DNA of 64,000 nt from JAEUIE01 sp047602475. GTDB lineage: Bacteria > Planctomycetota > Planctomycetia > Gemmatales > HRBIN36. Shown here piece by piece: positions 8,271-15,842 of the stretch; the first letter of the stretch is position 1; every line of letters begins with the position of its first letter. Under the pieces are notes generated by a model. The model was given only the letters and a program-made list of their open reading frames with translations, was not told the origin of the DNA and did no database searches. The DNA lies in assembly GCA_047602475.1 (NCBI GenBank), contig JASGHE010000002.1, positions 2,046,001-2,110,000 of the forward strand, given 5' to 3'. A program made the translations under genes and the position numbers.

Positions 8271-8986
8271 TGCGATTCGCCATCCTGCTCTGTGTTGGGA
8301 TCTTACTGGCTGATGAACCCTACGGTTCCATCGCTGATCTCAAGCTCAACAAACCGGAAGATAAGATCGATATGCCCACCGTCCCCGCCCCCAAAGGCGC
8401 GGTGGTACTTTTCGATGGCAAGTCGTTCGATGGCTGGGTCAAGAAAGATGGCAAGAGCGGCCCAGGCTGGAAACTCCTCGACGGCGGCATCATGCAGGTC
8501 GGCAAGTCGGGTGACATTATGACCAAAGAGGAGTTCAATGGTCACTTCAAGGTGCATGTCGAGTTCCGTGTGCCTTACATGCCCAAGGCCAAAGGGCAGG
8601 CTCGCGGCAACAGCGGTGTCTACCTTCAGGGCAGGTATGAAGTGCAGATTCTCGATAGTTATGGTCTCGATAGTAAGGATGATGACTGTGCAGGTATCTA
8701 CTCAGTAGCCAAGCCTCTGGTCAATGCCTGCAAGGCTCCGACGGTCTGGCAGACTTATGACATCGAGTTCAAAGCTCCCGTCTTCGTCGATGGCAAGAAG
8801 ACAGAGCCGGCCTGGATTAGCGTTTGGCATAATGGTGTGAAAGTACATGAAAAGGTACAACTGAACGTCGACAATACCCGTTCCGGCCGTGGCGGCGAAG
8901 TCAGCCAACCCGGCCCGCTTCTCTTGCAGGATCATGGCAACCCGGTGCAGTTCCGCAACATCTGGTTGGTGAAGCTGGATAAGTAA
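8270..8986 (+). CDS. DUF1080 (3-keto-disaccharide hydrolase-type) secreted protein
   Basis: A 238-residue secreted protein. A signal peptide (MRFAILLCVGILLADE) is followed by a single DUF1080 beta-sandwich: VVLFDGKSFDGWVKKDG at the start, then NSGVYLQGRYEVQILDSYG (the family's GVYLQGRYEVQVLDS signature), then VWQTYDIEFKAP and a closing PVQFRNIWL. DUF1080 proteins resemble concanavalin-like lectin/glucanase folds, and some act as 3-keto-glycoside hydrolases. They are strongly amplified in planctomycetes. Start overlaps the preceding gene by one base. Confidence 0.93.
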   Translation: MRFAILLCVGILLADEPYGSIADLKLNKPEDKIDMPTVPAPKGAVVLFDGKSFDGWVKKDGKSGPGWKLLDGGIMQVGKSGDIMTKEEFNGHFKVHVEFRVPYMPKAKGQARGNSGVYLQGRYEVQILDSYGLDSKDDDCAGIYSVAKPLVNACKAPTVWQTYDIEFKAPVFVDGKKTEPAWISVWHNGVKVHEKVQLNVDNTRSGRGGEVSQPGPLLLQDHGNPVQFRNIWLVKLDK

Positions 8987-9000
8987 TTGGGAGTCGTCTT

Positions 9001-9333
9001 ATGACGACAAAGCATGACCAGCCCTTCGTGAACTGGTCGCTGGTTTCTCAGTCATTCTGGTTTTGGATGGCGAGGCTGACGCTTGTGCCGGCGTTTGCTG
9101 TATTCATCGTCTTTGAATGGAGGCGTTGGCCCAACGGAAGCCAATGGCTTGGCCCATTGGGGATGTTGTGGTACAGCGGACATGACGTGTCAAACCTGAT
9201 TCTTGTTATGATCTCGCTGGTATTGCTCTTCGCTTTTCTGATTAAGCCACACCCGTTGACCGCACTGATTTCGATGTTGGGAATTCTCAACTGGACCTTC
9301 TGGGGGATGGTAGCGGAAGGGATTGGGTGTTAG
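9001..9333 (+). CDS. Small integral membrane protein, three predicted helices
   Basis: A 110-residue protein starting at ATG 9001, 14 bases after the DUF1080 stop, so probably in the same transcript. Hydrophobic segments lie at about 17-37 (FWMARLTLVPAFAVFIVF), 61-80 (LILVMISLVLLFAFLI) and 84-106 (LTALISMLGILNWTFWGMV). No family recognised; the sequence gives no hint of function. Confidence 0.7.
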   Translation: MTTKHDQPFVNWSLVSQSFWFWMARLTLVPAFAVFIVFEWRRWPNGSQWLGPLGMLWYSGHDVSNLILVMISLVLLFAFLIKPHPLTALISMLGILNWTFWGMVAEGIGC

Positions 9334-9375
9334 ATAGTGCTGACTACGCCAAAAGCCGAGCCTCAATAACGTAGG

Positions 9376-9675
9376 TCAAGATAATCGTTCTTGCCAGGCC
9401 GAGTCATCACGTGAACCATGCATCACAGCAAGCGCTTCAATTCTGTTCGGGTGTACAACATAGTAGATCACATGACGAAATTGCTTGATGCGCACGGCTC
9501 GAACGTCTTTCCAGACTTTGGCATACAATTCGGGAACAAATTCGATGCGGTTGAACGCTTCTCGAACTCGCTTATCGAATTGTTGCCCTAGTCCTCTCCG
9601 AACCTTGTTCAAATAATCATGGCTGCTGATAAGATCCAGTTCGGCAAGAGGTAGCACGATGAGTGGTCGGCTCAC
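9376..9675 (-). CDS. ParE/RelE-type toxin of a type II toxin-antitoxin module
   Basis: A 99-residue protein of the ParE/RelE superfamily: N-terminal PLAELDLISSHDYLNKV helices, a central arginine-rich strand region (DVRAVRIKQFRHVIYYVVHP) and the closing EALAVMHGSRDDSAW typical of ParE-like toxins. The family poisons gyrase or cleaves ribosome-bound mRNA; the sequence does not show which. Its ATG overlaps the stop of the antitoxin gene by four bases (ATGA). Confidence 0.88.
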   Translation of the reverse strand: MSRPLIVLPLAELDLISSHDYLNKVRRGLGQQFDKRVREAFNRIEFVPELYAKVWKDVRAVRIKQFRHVIYYVVHPNRIEALAVMHGSRDDSAWQERLS

Positions 9676-9896
9676 GCCCGAGCCTCCAGCTCTTTCATGA
9701 CTTCATTCCACGGCTTGCCTTCGCCTGGATGAGCTTTTGCATGTTCGTATCGCCTGGCGACTTCCTGAAGGTGCCAAGCAGGTACATCATGGGCTTCTAC
9801 TGATTCTGGCAGGCTATCCCATATCTGTTCAATCAGTTCCAGCCGTTCCGAGACGCTGAGCTGATCAATTCCCATGGCTTTGAAGCGATCACTCAT
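9672..9896 (-). CDS. Antitoxin, addiction-module component family
   Basis: A 74-residue antitoxin. The start at 9896 is chosen because CAGGAG lies eight bases upstream; an ATG at 9917 is also possible. The sequence MSDRFKAMGIDQLSVSERLE then ELIEQIWDSLPES matches the addiction module component antitoxins (TIGR02574 type), which usually pair with RelE/ParE toxins as here. These antitoxins generally bind both the toxin and their own promoter, so autoregulation is expected. Confidence 0.87.
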   Translation of the reverse strand: MSDRFKAMGIDQLSVSERLELIEQIWDSLPESVEAHDVPAWHLQEVARRYEHAKAHPGEGKPWNEVMKELEARA

Positions 9897-9958
9897 TTCG
9901 ATCTCCTGTAGATCCATGAAGAATTATACCGCTCTGTGTCGCTGATGAGAAGCGAAAC

Positions 9959-11407
9959 CTACTCCGCCCAATCCCTTCGCTGTCTCGACGAGGCAATATT
10001 TAAGAGCTTACGATACTTCGTCACCGTCCGTCGTGCCACGGGGTAGCCCGCTTCCTGCAACTTCTTGACCAGTTCATCATCACTAAGCGGATTGGCCTTA
10101 TCTTCACTGGCGATCAGTTCCGTTAGCTTCGACTTGATCAATTCCCATGCCACTTCTTCGCCCTGCGCTGTCGTGGTGCCGCCGCCGAAGAAGCGTTTGA
10201 GCGGGAAGATGCCTCGAGGCGTTTCTACCCACTTATCATCGACCGCTCTGCTGATCGTGGTGACGTGGACACCCACCTGGTCAGCGATCTGCTGCATCTT
10301 CAGAGGATGAATGTGTTCGACCTGCTTCTCCAGGAAAGGCCGCTGGTGTTCGACGATGGCCTGTGTCACCTTGGTCAAAGTGCTGCGTCGCTGCATGATC
10401 GCTTCGATGAGCCACTGAGCAGACTGGATCTTCTTGCGAAGGTAGTCCCGTTCCTTGGGGTCGATGTCCTTCTTCTTCACTCGTTCCAGCCAGCTTCGCT
10501 TGATGTAGACATCGGGCAGGAAGTCATCGACGACCTTGATTTCAAACTGGCCATCCTCGTTGAGCAGTGCACGCACATCAGGAGTGACATAGGGGATGCT
10601 GGCTGTGTCGAAGCCTGCACCTGGGTTGGGGTTCAGCTTCTTGAGCACTTCGATGGCTTCGTGAATCGATTCGAGATCCAGCCCCGTCTTCTTGTGAATC
10701 TGCGGAAGGCGATTGTGCTTTACGTCTTCCAGATGATTCAGAATCAGCGACCTGACAATATCCCGGTAAGGCGTATCCTGCTCCAATTGCAGAAGCAGGC
10801 ATTCCGTCAGGTCACGAGCGCCGATGCCGGTCGGTTCAAGCTGTTGAAGTGTGCGAACAGCCTGCTCCACATCCTGAGGCTTCACCTGCACCGGGAAGGT
10901 GTTCATGACCTGCGCGACATCAGGCAGGAAGCCGTTATCCCGCAAGTTGGCAATCAGGTGCGTAACGATCGCTTCCTGTTCGGGGGGCAGTTCCTGGAAG
11001 CTGAGTTGCTCGAGCAGATAGTCCTGCAGCGACTGTGGCCGGGAGACCATGTTCTGCATGGCGTCGAGCTTGCGATCGCCCTCTTCGTCCATCCCGCCCT
11101 GAGACCGGCTGGCCCGGAACTCGGCCCGGTCATCGTCCCAGTCGTCGGCGTACTCTTCGAACTCGTTTTCTTTTTCCTTTTCCTTCTTCTCCTCCAGCAC
11201 CGGCATATCGTCGCTGCTGGCTCCCTCAGCGGGGCCATCTTTGTCGCCATCCTTGATGCCGAGCACCGGGTTTTCGATCCATTCCTGTTCGATGTGCTCG
11301 GCGAGTTCAACGGTCGGAAGCTGTAGAATCTCCATCGACTGAATCATGCGCGGGGCAAGAATCTGCTTCATCGACATTCGCTGATGCATCGCCGGTTCAA
11401 ATCGCAT
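9959..11407 (-). CDS. rpoN: RNA polymerase sigma-54 factor RpoN
   Basis: A 482-residue sigma-54. Region I is the Gln/Leu-rich N-terminus (MHQRMSMKQILAPRMIQSME, then ILQLP), which contacts the bacterial enhancer-binding ATPases. An acidic Region II follows (about 50-110, many D/E). The core-binding domain and HTH make up Region III, ending with the RpoN box ARRTVTKYRKLL near residue 465, which reads the -24 promoter element. It lies downstream of recR on the same strand, separated by a 130-bp nested repeat, so co-transcription is uncertain. No enhancer-binding protein lies in the window. Confidence 0.96.
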   Translation of the reverse strand: MRFEPAMHQRMSMKQILAPRMIQSMEILQLPTVELAEHIEQEWIENPVLGIKDGDKDGPAEGASSDDMPVLEEKKEKEKENEFEEYADDWDDDRAEFRASRSQGGMDEEGDRKLDAMQNMVSRPQSLQDYLLEQLSFQELPPEQEAIVTHLIANLRDNGFLPDVAQVMNTFPVQVKPQDVEQAVRTLQQLEPTGIGARDLTECLLLQLEQDTPYRDIVRSLILNHLEDVKHNRLPQIHKKTGLDLESIHEAIEVLKKLNPNPGAGFDTASIPYVTPDVRALLNEDGQFEIKVVDDFLPDVYIKRSWLERVKKKDIDPKERDYLRKKIQSAQWLIEAIMQRRSTLTKVTQAIVEHQRPFLEKQVEHIHPLKMQQIADQVGVHVTTISRAVDDKWVETPRGIFPLKRFFGGGTTTAQGEEVAWELIKSKLTELIASEDKANPLSDDELVKKLQEAGYPVARRTVTKYRKLLNIASSRQRRDWAE

Positions 11408-11690
11408 GTGCAGTGCAACCTCGCAGCCAGTGCGGTTCGTAAACAGAGGGAAAACGGGAGAGGGCTAACGTAAGCAACTTCTATGCCATTGTCTTAGACT
11501 GTTGCTGAAGACAGGTCAAGGCAACTTTTGTGCCAAAGATGACTACTCGTTCCCAGGCTCTGCCTGGGAACGCACTGAAAGCGAGGCTCCGCCTCGCACA
11601 GAGACATGACGTAATATGCAAGAAGCCGAGGCAGAGCCTCGATCACAGTGCGTTCCCAAGCGGAGCCTGGGAACGAGAAGAGAGTGGCCA
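11408..11690. other. Intergenic region with nested inverted repeat, no gene
   Basis: The 283-bp gap between recR and rpoN. It is about half repeat (11546-11677). The remainder next to rpoN should hold its promoter; I see no clear -35/-10 pair. Confidence 0.5.
11546..11677. repeat. Nested inverted repeat (CGTTCCCAGGCTC type, family I)
   Basis: Outer arms CTCGTTCCCAGGCTCTGCC.. and ..GCGGAGCCTGGGAACGAG, each itself a hairpin, enclose two inner facing hairpins (GCGAGGCTCCGCCTCGC and GCCGAGGCAGAGCCTCG). The whole 132-bp unit has two-fold symmetry. The CGTTCCCAGGC palindrome is a known type of dispersed repeat in several phyla. Confidence 0.75.
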
Positions 11691-12306
11691 TCAAAAATCC
11701 CGACGCCCTTCGAGTGCATCGGACAACATATCCCGATTGGCAAATTCCAAGCTCAACCCCGAAGAAAGCCCGCGGGCAAGTCTGGTGATCTTTACCCCAC
11801 TATTAGCCAGCAGATTCGAGAGATAGAGCGCGGTGCCATCGCCTTCCATGGTCGGGTTGGTCGCCATGATCAGTTCACGAATGCCACCAGCCTGGATACG
11901 GCGAAGGAGCAGATCGACCGTCAGCTTCTCCGGCCCCATGTTATCGAGCGGAGCGAGTCGGCCACGCAGCACATGATACACGCCCCGGTAGTTGGCGGTG
12001 CGTTCCAGGGCCATCAGGTGCCTGCTCTCCTCCACCACGCAGATCAGCCCCTGATCTCGCCGAGGGTCGGCACAGATGTGGCACAGTTCCCCTTCGGTAA
12101 TGTGGCTGCACTGCTTGCAGAAGTGAACCTTTTCTTTGATCGACCGCAAGGCTTCAGAAAGCGCAATCGACATCGCCGGCATCAGCACTGAGCAGAAAGT
12201 GCATGAGCCGATCAGCCGACTTAGGGCCGATGCCGGGCAACTTGCTGAGTTGCAACACGAGTCGATCCAGAACGGGAACGCCCGTCGCTTCGGGAGCCAG
12301 CGCCAT
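11691..12306 (-). pseudogene. recR: Recombination protein RecR, split by a one-base frameshift
   Basis: RecR works with RecO/RecF in loading RecA at gaps. The product reads in two frames. From ATG 12306: MALAPEATGVPVLDRLVLQL then SKLPGIGPKSADRLMHFLL, the N-terminal helix-hairpin-helix. This frame ends about 50 codons later. The +1 frame from about 12175 carries IALSEALRSIKEKVHFCKQC, the zinc finger C-x2-C..C-x2-C, and the Toprim domain (ICVVEESRHLMALE, then ATNPTMEGDGTALYL). One extra base near GATGTCGATTGC would explain the break. It starts four bases after ybaB ends, in the classic dnaX-ybaB-recR order. RecR is normally conserved, so a sequence error is a more likely cause than true inactivation. 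Confidence 0.85.
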
Positions 12307-12309
12307 CGG

Positions 12310-12675
12310 TTACGATCCCATCAGACTGGAAAGGTCGCCCATGCCCGGCAGGTTGCCCCCGCCCGGCATGCCCAGGCTCTGCGTCATCTGGCCGGTCTCG
12401 TCAGCCACCATCTTCTTGACCTTCTCGATGGCCTGATTCGTCGCCCCGCGCACCAGGTCTTCGAGCAGTTCCTTGTCCTGCATCTGCCAGGCCGCGTCTG
12501 TGATATTGCAACTGAGCACTTCCATCTTGCCGTTCATTTTGACGGTGACCATGTTGCCGCCCGCCACGCCCTCTGCAGTAATCAGGCCAATACGTTGTTG
12601 TAACTTCTCCATCTCCGCCTGCATCTTGGGCAAGTTTTTCAACATGCTCATGACCTGGCCCATCTCTTTAAACAT
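12310..12675 (-). CDS. ybaB: YbaB/EbfC family nucleoid-associated protein
   Basis: A 121-residue YbaB/EbfC protein, a small dimeric DNA-binding protein. It has the family's N-terminal helix (MGQVMSMLKNLPKMQAEMEK), the central sheet (GGNMVTVKMNGKMEVLSC) and a helix VRGATNQAIEKVKKMVADE. The tail is Gly/Met/Pro-rich (MPGGGNLPGMGDLSSLMGS), usual for the family. ATG 12675 has GAGGA about eight bases upstream; GTG 12678 is an alternative. It lies between dnaX and recR, the near-universal operon order, although a repeat of about 100 bp separates it from dnaX here. Confidence 0.94.
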   Translation of the reverse strand: MFKEMGQVMSMLKNLPKMQAEMEKLQQRIGLITAEGVAGGNMVTVKMNGKMEVLSCNITDAAWQMQDKELLEDLVRGATNQAIEKVKKMVADETGQMTQSLGMPGGGNLPGMGDLSSLMGS

Positions 12676-12698
12676 CACTGCGTCCTCGTCGTGTTAAA

Positions 12699-12800
12699 GG
12701 AGTCAGAAGCCAGGAGCCAGAATTAATACGGGAACTAGAATGGACACACATTACGAAACCGGTCAATGTCTTCTATTCTGGCTTCTGGCTTCTGACTCCT
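12699..12800. repeat. Inverted repeat between dnaX and ybaB (family J)
   Basis: Arms AGGAGTCAGAAGCCAGGAG and the facing TCTGGCTTCTGACTCCT (26 bp each, nearly perfect) flank about 50 bp. A fragment of similar GAGTTGGGAGTTGAGAG character occurs at 14595-14620. The element sits inside the dnaX-ybaB-recR operon, so a large hairpin would form in the transcript. Confidence 0.75.
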
Positions 12801-12805
12801 GGCTG

Positions 12806-14512
12806 CTATGTTCCAAATCCATCATCGATGTGTACCAACTGTCCCGCCAGTTGTTCCATCACTGCTTTTGCTAAGGGAGCCTGCAGGGCCATCTGTCGTT
12901 GCTGAACGGCTTTGGGAACCACCGTGACCGGGGCACCATCGTTGGCGACTTCATAGCGCAGTGCAATCGCTTTGCCGGTAAGCTTCTTGATCATCTCTTC
13001 CAGCTTCGCTGAACGATTAGAATCAGTACAGAAGTCCTTAGTCGATTCGCTGCCTGCGGGGAAGGTGACCAGCAACGCTCCGGGAGGCACAAATGTTTGA
13101 CGGATGGAGCGGCCCAGTTGCAGGCTGATCTGCTGCGAACCCAGTTGTTCCAGCAAGGCAGCCCAGAGAGCGGCTGGTTGTTCGACATCGTAGAGTTGCC
13201 CAGCCGAAGTGGGAGCAGGCACTTCAACGGTCTGCCTGTTCGTCGAGGGGGCAGCGACTGGTTTCACTGGCGGAGTGGTGGTAGTCCGTGAGGCTGACGG
13301 CATCGCACCACCACGAGTCGCACCCTTTGCCAAACCATCGAGCCGCTTGGCGATATCGACCAGCGGCAGCATGTCAGCCAGCCGGCACAAGCGGATCGTA
13401 GCCAGCTCAAGCAGCACCTGGGTCTGCCCCGTCGTTCGGAACCTTGTCTTGGTCGAAACGAGCACGTCCATCCCCGCCATCAACGCTTCGGGTTTCCATG
13501 AGGAGAGCGCCGCCGACAATGGTTTCAGATCAGCCTCGCACAGTTCCTTGGCCAGCGGCGTATCCCCCAGCGTCGCTCGCAGCAGCAGTTGCCGCCAGAG
13601 GTCGATCCATTGATCGAGCATTTCGCCGAGTTGCACATTCTTGCTCAGGCACAGATGCAGGGCCTTCAGCGCTTCAGCAGGATTACGTTCGAGCACCGGA
13701 CGCACGATATTGAGAATCTCTTCTTCGTGTGCCAGGCCGAGCAGCTTCTGGACCTGATCGAGGGTGACCTTGCCCTCGGAGAACGCCAACGCCTGGTCCA
13801 TCAGCGATTGGGCATCCCGCATCGAGCCGCCCGCCCGCCGAGCAATCAGTTGCAGCGCCCCGTCCTCTGCCTCGTGGCCTTCCGCTTTGACGATGGCTTT
13901 GAGCCGGTCCTTGATGCTCTCCCGAGAGATGCCGCTGAGATCGAACCGCTGACATCGGGAGAGAATCGTGATCGGAATCTTGTTCACTTCGGTGGTGGCG
14001 AAGATGAACTTGACATGGGGCGGAGGCTCTTCCAGCGTCTTGAGCAGGGCGTTGAATGCCGAGCCGGAGAGCATGTGAACTTCGTCGATGATATAGATCT
14101 TGAAACGTGAACCCTGAGGCCGATACTGGGTGTTCTGCCTCAGCTCACGCACTTCCTCGACTTTGTTGTTACTCGCACCGTCGATCTCGAGCACATCGGT
14201 ATCTTCACCGACCGAGATCGCTTTGCAGTTGGAACACTCATCGCACGGCGTGATCGTCGGCCCCTTGGCACAGTTGAGCGCCTTGGCGAGGATGCGGGCT
14301 GTGGAAGTTTTGCCCACGCCACGCACCCCGGTGAAGAGATAGGCATGAGCAATACGATTCGATTGGATGGCGTTTTTGAGAGCCTGGGCCACCGGTTCCT
14401 GGCCGATGAGATCATCGAACTGCTGAGGCCGATACCGGCGTGCGAGGACAGTGTAGTCCTTCCCGCCTCCGCTTGCCGCGGCATCACTTTTGGCTGTGGC
14501 TTTCTTGGCCAT
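12806..14512 (-). CDS. dnaX: DNA polymerase III subunit gamma/tau
   Basis: A 568-residue clamp-loader ATPase. Walker A TGVRGVGKTST (61-71), the zinc module Cys81, Cys90, Cys93, Cys96 (CAKGPTITPCDECSNC), Walker B IIDEVHMLSG (141-150) and the SRC sensor motif (ILSRCQRFDL) are all present. Domain III follows and then a Pro/Thr-rich linker (about 395-430) into a tau-type C-terminal domain. Length fits a full tau protein; I see no clear A-run that would suggest programmed frameshifting. First gene of the dnaX-ybaB-recR group. Confidence 0.97.
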   Translation of the reverse strand: MAKKATAKSDAAASGGGKDYTVLARRYRPQQFDDLIGQEPVAQALKNAIQSNRIAHAYLFTGVRGVGKTSTARILAKALNCAKGPTITPCDECSNCKAISVGEDTDVLEIDGASNNKVEEVRELRQNTQYRPQGSRFKIYIIDEVHMLSGSAFNALLKTLEEPPPHVKFIFATTEVNKIPITILSRCQRFDLSGISRESIKDRLKAIVKAEGHEAEDGALQLIARRAGGSMRDAQSLMDQALAFSEGKVTLDQVQKLLGLAHEEEILNIVRPVLERNPAEALKALHLCLSKNVQLGEMLDQWIDLWRQLLLRATLGDTPLAKELCEADLKPLSAALSSWKPEALMAGMDVLVSTKTRFRTTGQTQVLLELATIRLCRLADMLPLVDIAKRLDGLAKGATRGGAMPSASRTTTTPPVKPVAAPSTNRQTVEVPAPTSAGQLYDVEQPAALWAALLEQLGSQQISLQLGRSIRQTFVPPGALLVTFPAGSESTKDFCTDSNRSAKLEEMIKKLTGKAIALRYEVANDGAPVTVVPKAVQQRQMALQAPLAKAVMEQLAGQLVHIDDGFGT

Positions 14513-14636
14513 GCGTCCCCGGTGCCTCTCTGATGATTACACCTTACAAGATACCAGTAACAAGGGCGAGCGGTTAGGTGGACTATCAGTTCAGAGTGAA
14601 GAGTTGGGAGTTGAGAGTAGAGCCTGGACTGTTATC

Positions 14637-15059
14637 ATGTCAGATATGCGTTTCATGTTCGTATCGCTCATTCTGTTACTCTTCCTGCTCACCCTCGGCT
14701 GTAGCTCAAGGGACCAGACCAAGCCCGTCTATCCCACCAAAGGCAGGGTACTCTACAACAGTCAGCCGCTGGCAGGGGCGAAGGTCACGTTCAATCCGAT
14801 TGATCGTGTCATGCTGCCGCGAGAAACGCCCACTGCCATCACAGACGCCGAGGGCAACTTTGTGATGTCCACGTATGGCACAGGCGATGGGGCGCCGACA
14901 GGATACTATCGTGTAACCATCGTCCCTGCTGATCATAAGCTGAATAGTCCCTTCCCGCTCATCTACGTTGATCCCATGCGTTCGGGCCTAAAAGCTCAAG
15001 TCAACTCAGCGGTGACCGAATTGCCTACGTTTGAACTCAAAGGGCCAATTTTGAAGTAA
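14637..15059 (+). CDS. Small lipoprotein with carboxypeptidase-regulatory-like domain (paralogue of 3505-3945)
   Basis: A 140-residue lipoprotein. ATG 14637 or ATG 14646 both give a signal peptide ending LLTLGCSSRDQ. The mature domain starts KGRVLYNSQPLAGAKVTFNP, contains a DAEGNFVMSTYGTGDGAPTG loop and ends LPTFELKGPILK. It is the same class as the lipoprotein at 3505-3945 and the two end almost identically. Unlike that gene it has no DUF1559 partner next to it; pxpA starts five bases downstream on the same strand, a possible accidental operon. Confidence 0.82.
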   Translation: MSDMRFMFVSLILLLFLLTLGCSSRDQTKPVYPTKGRVLYNSQPLAGAKVTFNPIDRVMLPRETPTAITDAEGNFVMSTYGTGDGAPTGYYRVTIVPADHKLNSPFPLIYVDPMRSGLKAQVNSAVTELPTFELKGPILK

Positions 15060-15063
15060 CCTT

Positions 15064-15777
15064 ATGATCATAGACTTCAACGCTGATATTGCCGAAGGCT
15101 GCCCACACGATGCCGAGTTGATGCAGTACGTGCAGTCGGTCAACATTGCCTGCGCCACCCACGCCGGCAGCCCAGCCATCATGGTGCAGGCGCTGCGGGA
15201 AGCGAAGGCGAGGAACCTGCGAGTCGGTGCTCACCCCGGCTACTTTGATCGTGAAAACTTCGGACGGCAGGAAGTGAAAGTCACTCCTGAAGAGTTGTAC
15301 CACATCGTCATCTATCAGCTTGCTGCAATGAAGAGCCTGGCTGATGAAGTGGGAATCGCTGTCAGTTATGTGAAACCTCACGGGGCGAAGTATCATCAAG
15401 TTGGCCGTGATAGACTATTGGCCAAATCTATGGTCGATGCCGCCCGCAAGTTCGGCCTGGCCATCATGGGGCAACCCGGAACGGTGATCGAAGCGGAATG
15501 CAAGACGCATGGAGTGCGATATCTCAAAGAAGGCTTCGCTGACCGTCGCTATCAATCGGATGGTACCCTCGTCCCCCGTACCCAGCCCGATGCAATGCTG
15601 CACGATCCCCACGAAGCAGCGAGACAGGTCCATTGGCTCGTCGAAACCGTTGGCGTTGATTCCATCTGTGTCCATGGCGATGAACCTAAAGCGGTAGCGT
15701 TTGTGCGAGAACTTCGAGGATTGCTTGATGGTAGTCATCACGCTCCGCGTGATGGTCTGCCGGGCAGGATTAAGTAA
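15064..15777 (+). CDS. pxpA: 5-oxoprolinase subunit A (LamB/YcsF family)
   Basis: A 237-residue LamB/YcsF family member. Hallmarks: IIDFNADIAEGCPHDAELM (N-terminal NADIGEG-type motif), VNIACATHAGSPAIM, VGAHPGYFDRENFGR, YVKPHGAKYHQ and EGFADRRYQSDGTLVPR. With PxpB and PxpC it forms the ATP-dependent prokaryotic 5-oxoprolinase that turns 5-oxoproline into glutamate. The last residues, GLLDGSHHAPRDGLPGRIK, are encoded by the left arm of a dispersed inverted repeat, so the native C-terminus has probably been replaced or extended. pxpC follows; pxpB is not seen in this window. Confidence 0.93.
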   Translation: MIIDFNADIAEGCPHDAELMQYVQSVNIACATHAGSPAIMVQALREAKARNLRVGAHPGYFDRENFGRQEVKVTPEELYHIVIYQLAAMKSLADEVGIAVSYVKPHGAKYHQVGRDRLLAKSMVDAARKFGLAIMGQPGTVIEAECKTHGVRYLKEGFADRRYQSDGTLVPRTQPDAMLHDPHEAARQVHWLVETVGVDSICVHGDEPKAVAFVRELRGLLDGSHHAPRDGLPGRIK

Positions 15778-15831
15778 CATTCGCCAAACGCTTGCACCTC
15801 GCTCATCACGCGGAGCGTGATGACTACCATC
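15727..15831. repeat. Paired inverted repeat, family C copy 1
   Basis: Two exact 28-bp facing arms, 15727-15754 (GATGGTAGTCATCACGCTCC and on) and 15804-15831, each able to fold on its own, flank 49 bp containing TTGCACC. The left arm lies inside the end of pxpA and the right arm ends a few bases before the pxpC ribosome site. Confidence 0.9.
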
Positions 15832-15842
15832 AAGGAGACTGC

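Noticed and set aside
10265..11326. Long open frame on the plus strand opposite rpoN
   Set aside because: It mirrors the codon pattern of rpoN, whose protein is unmistakable; no ribosome site or family.
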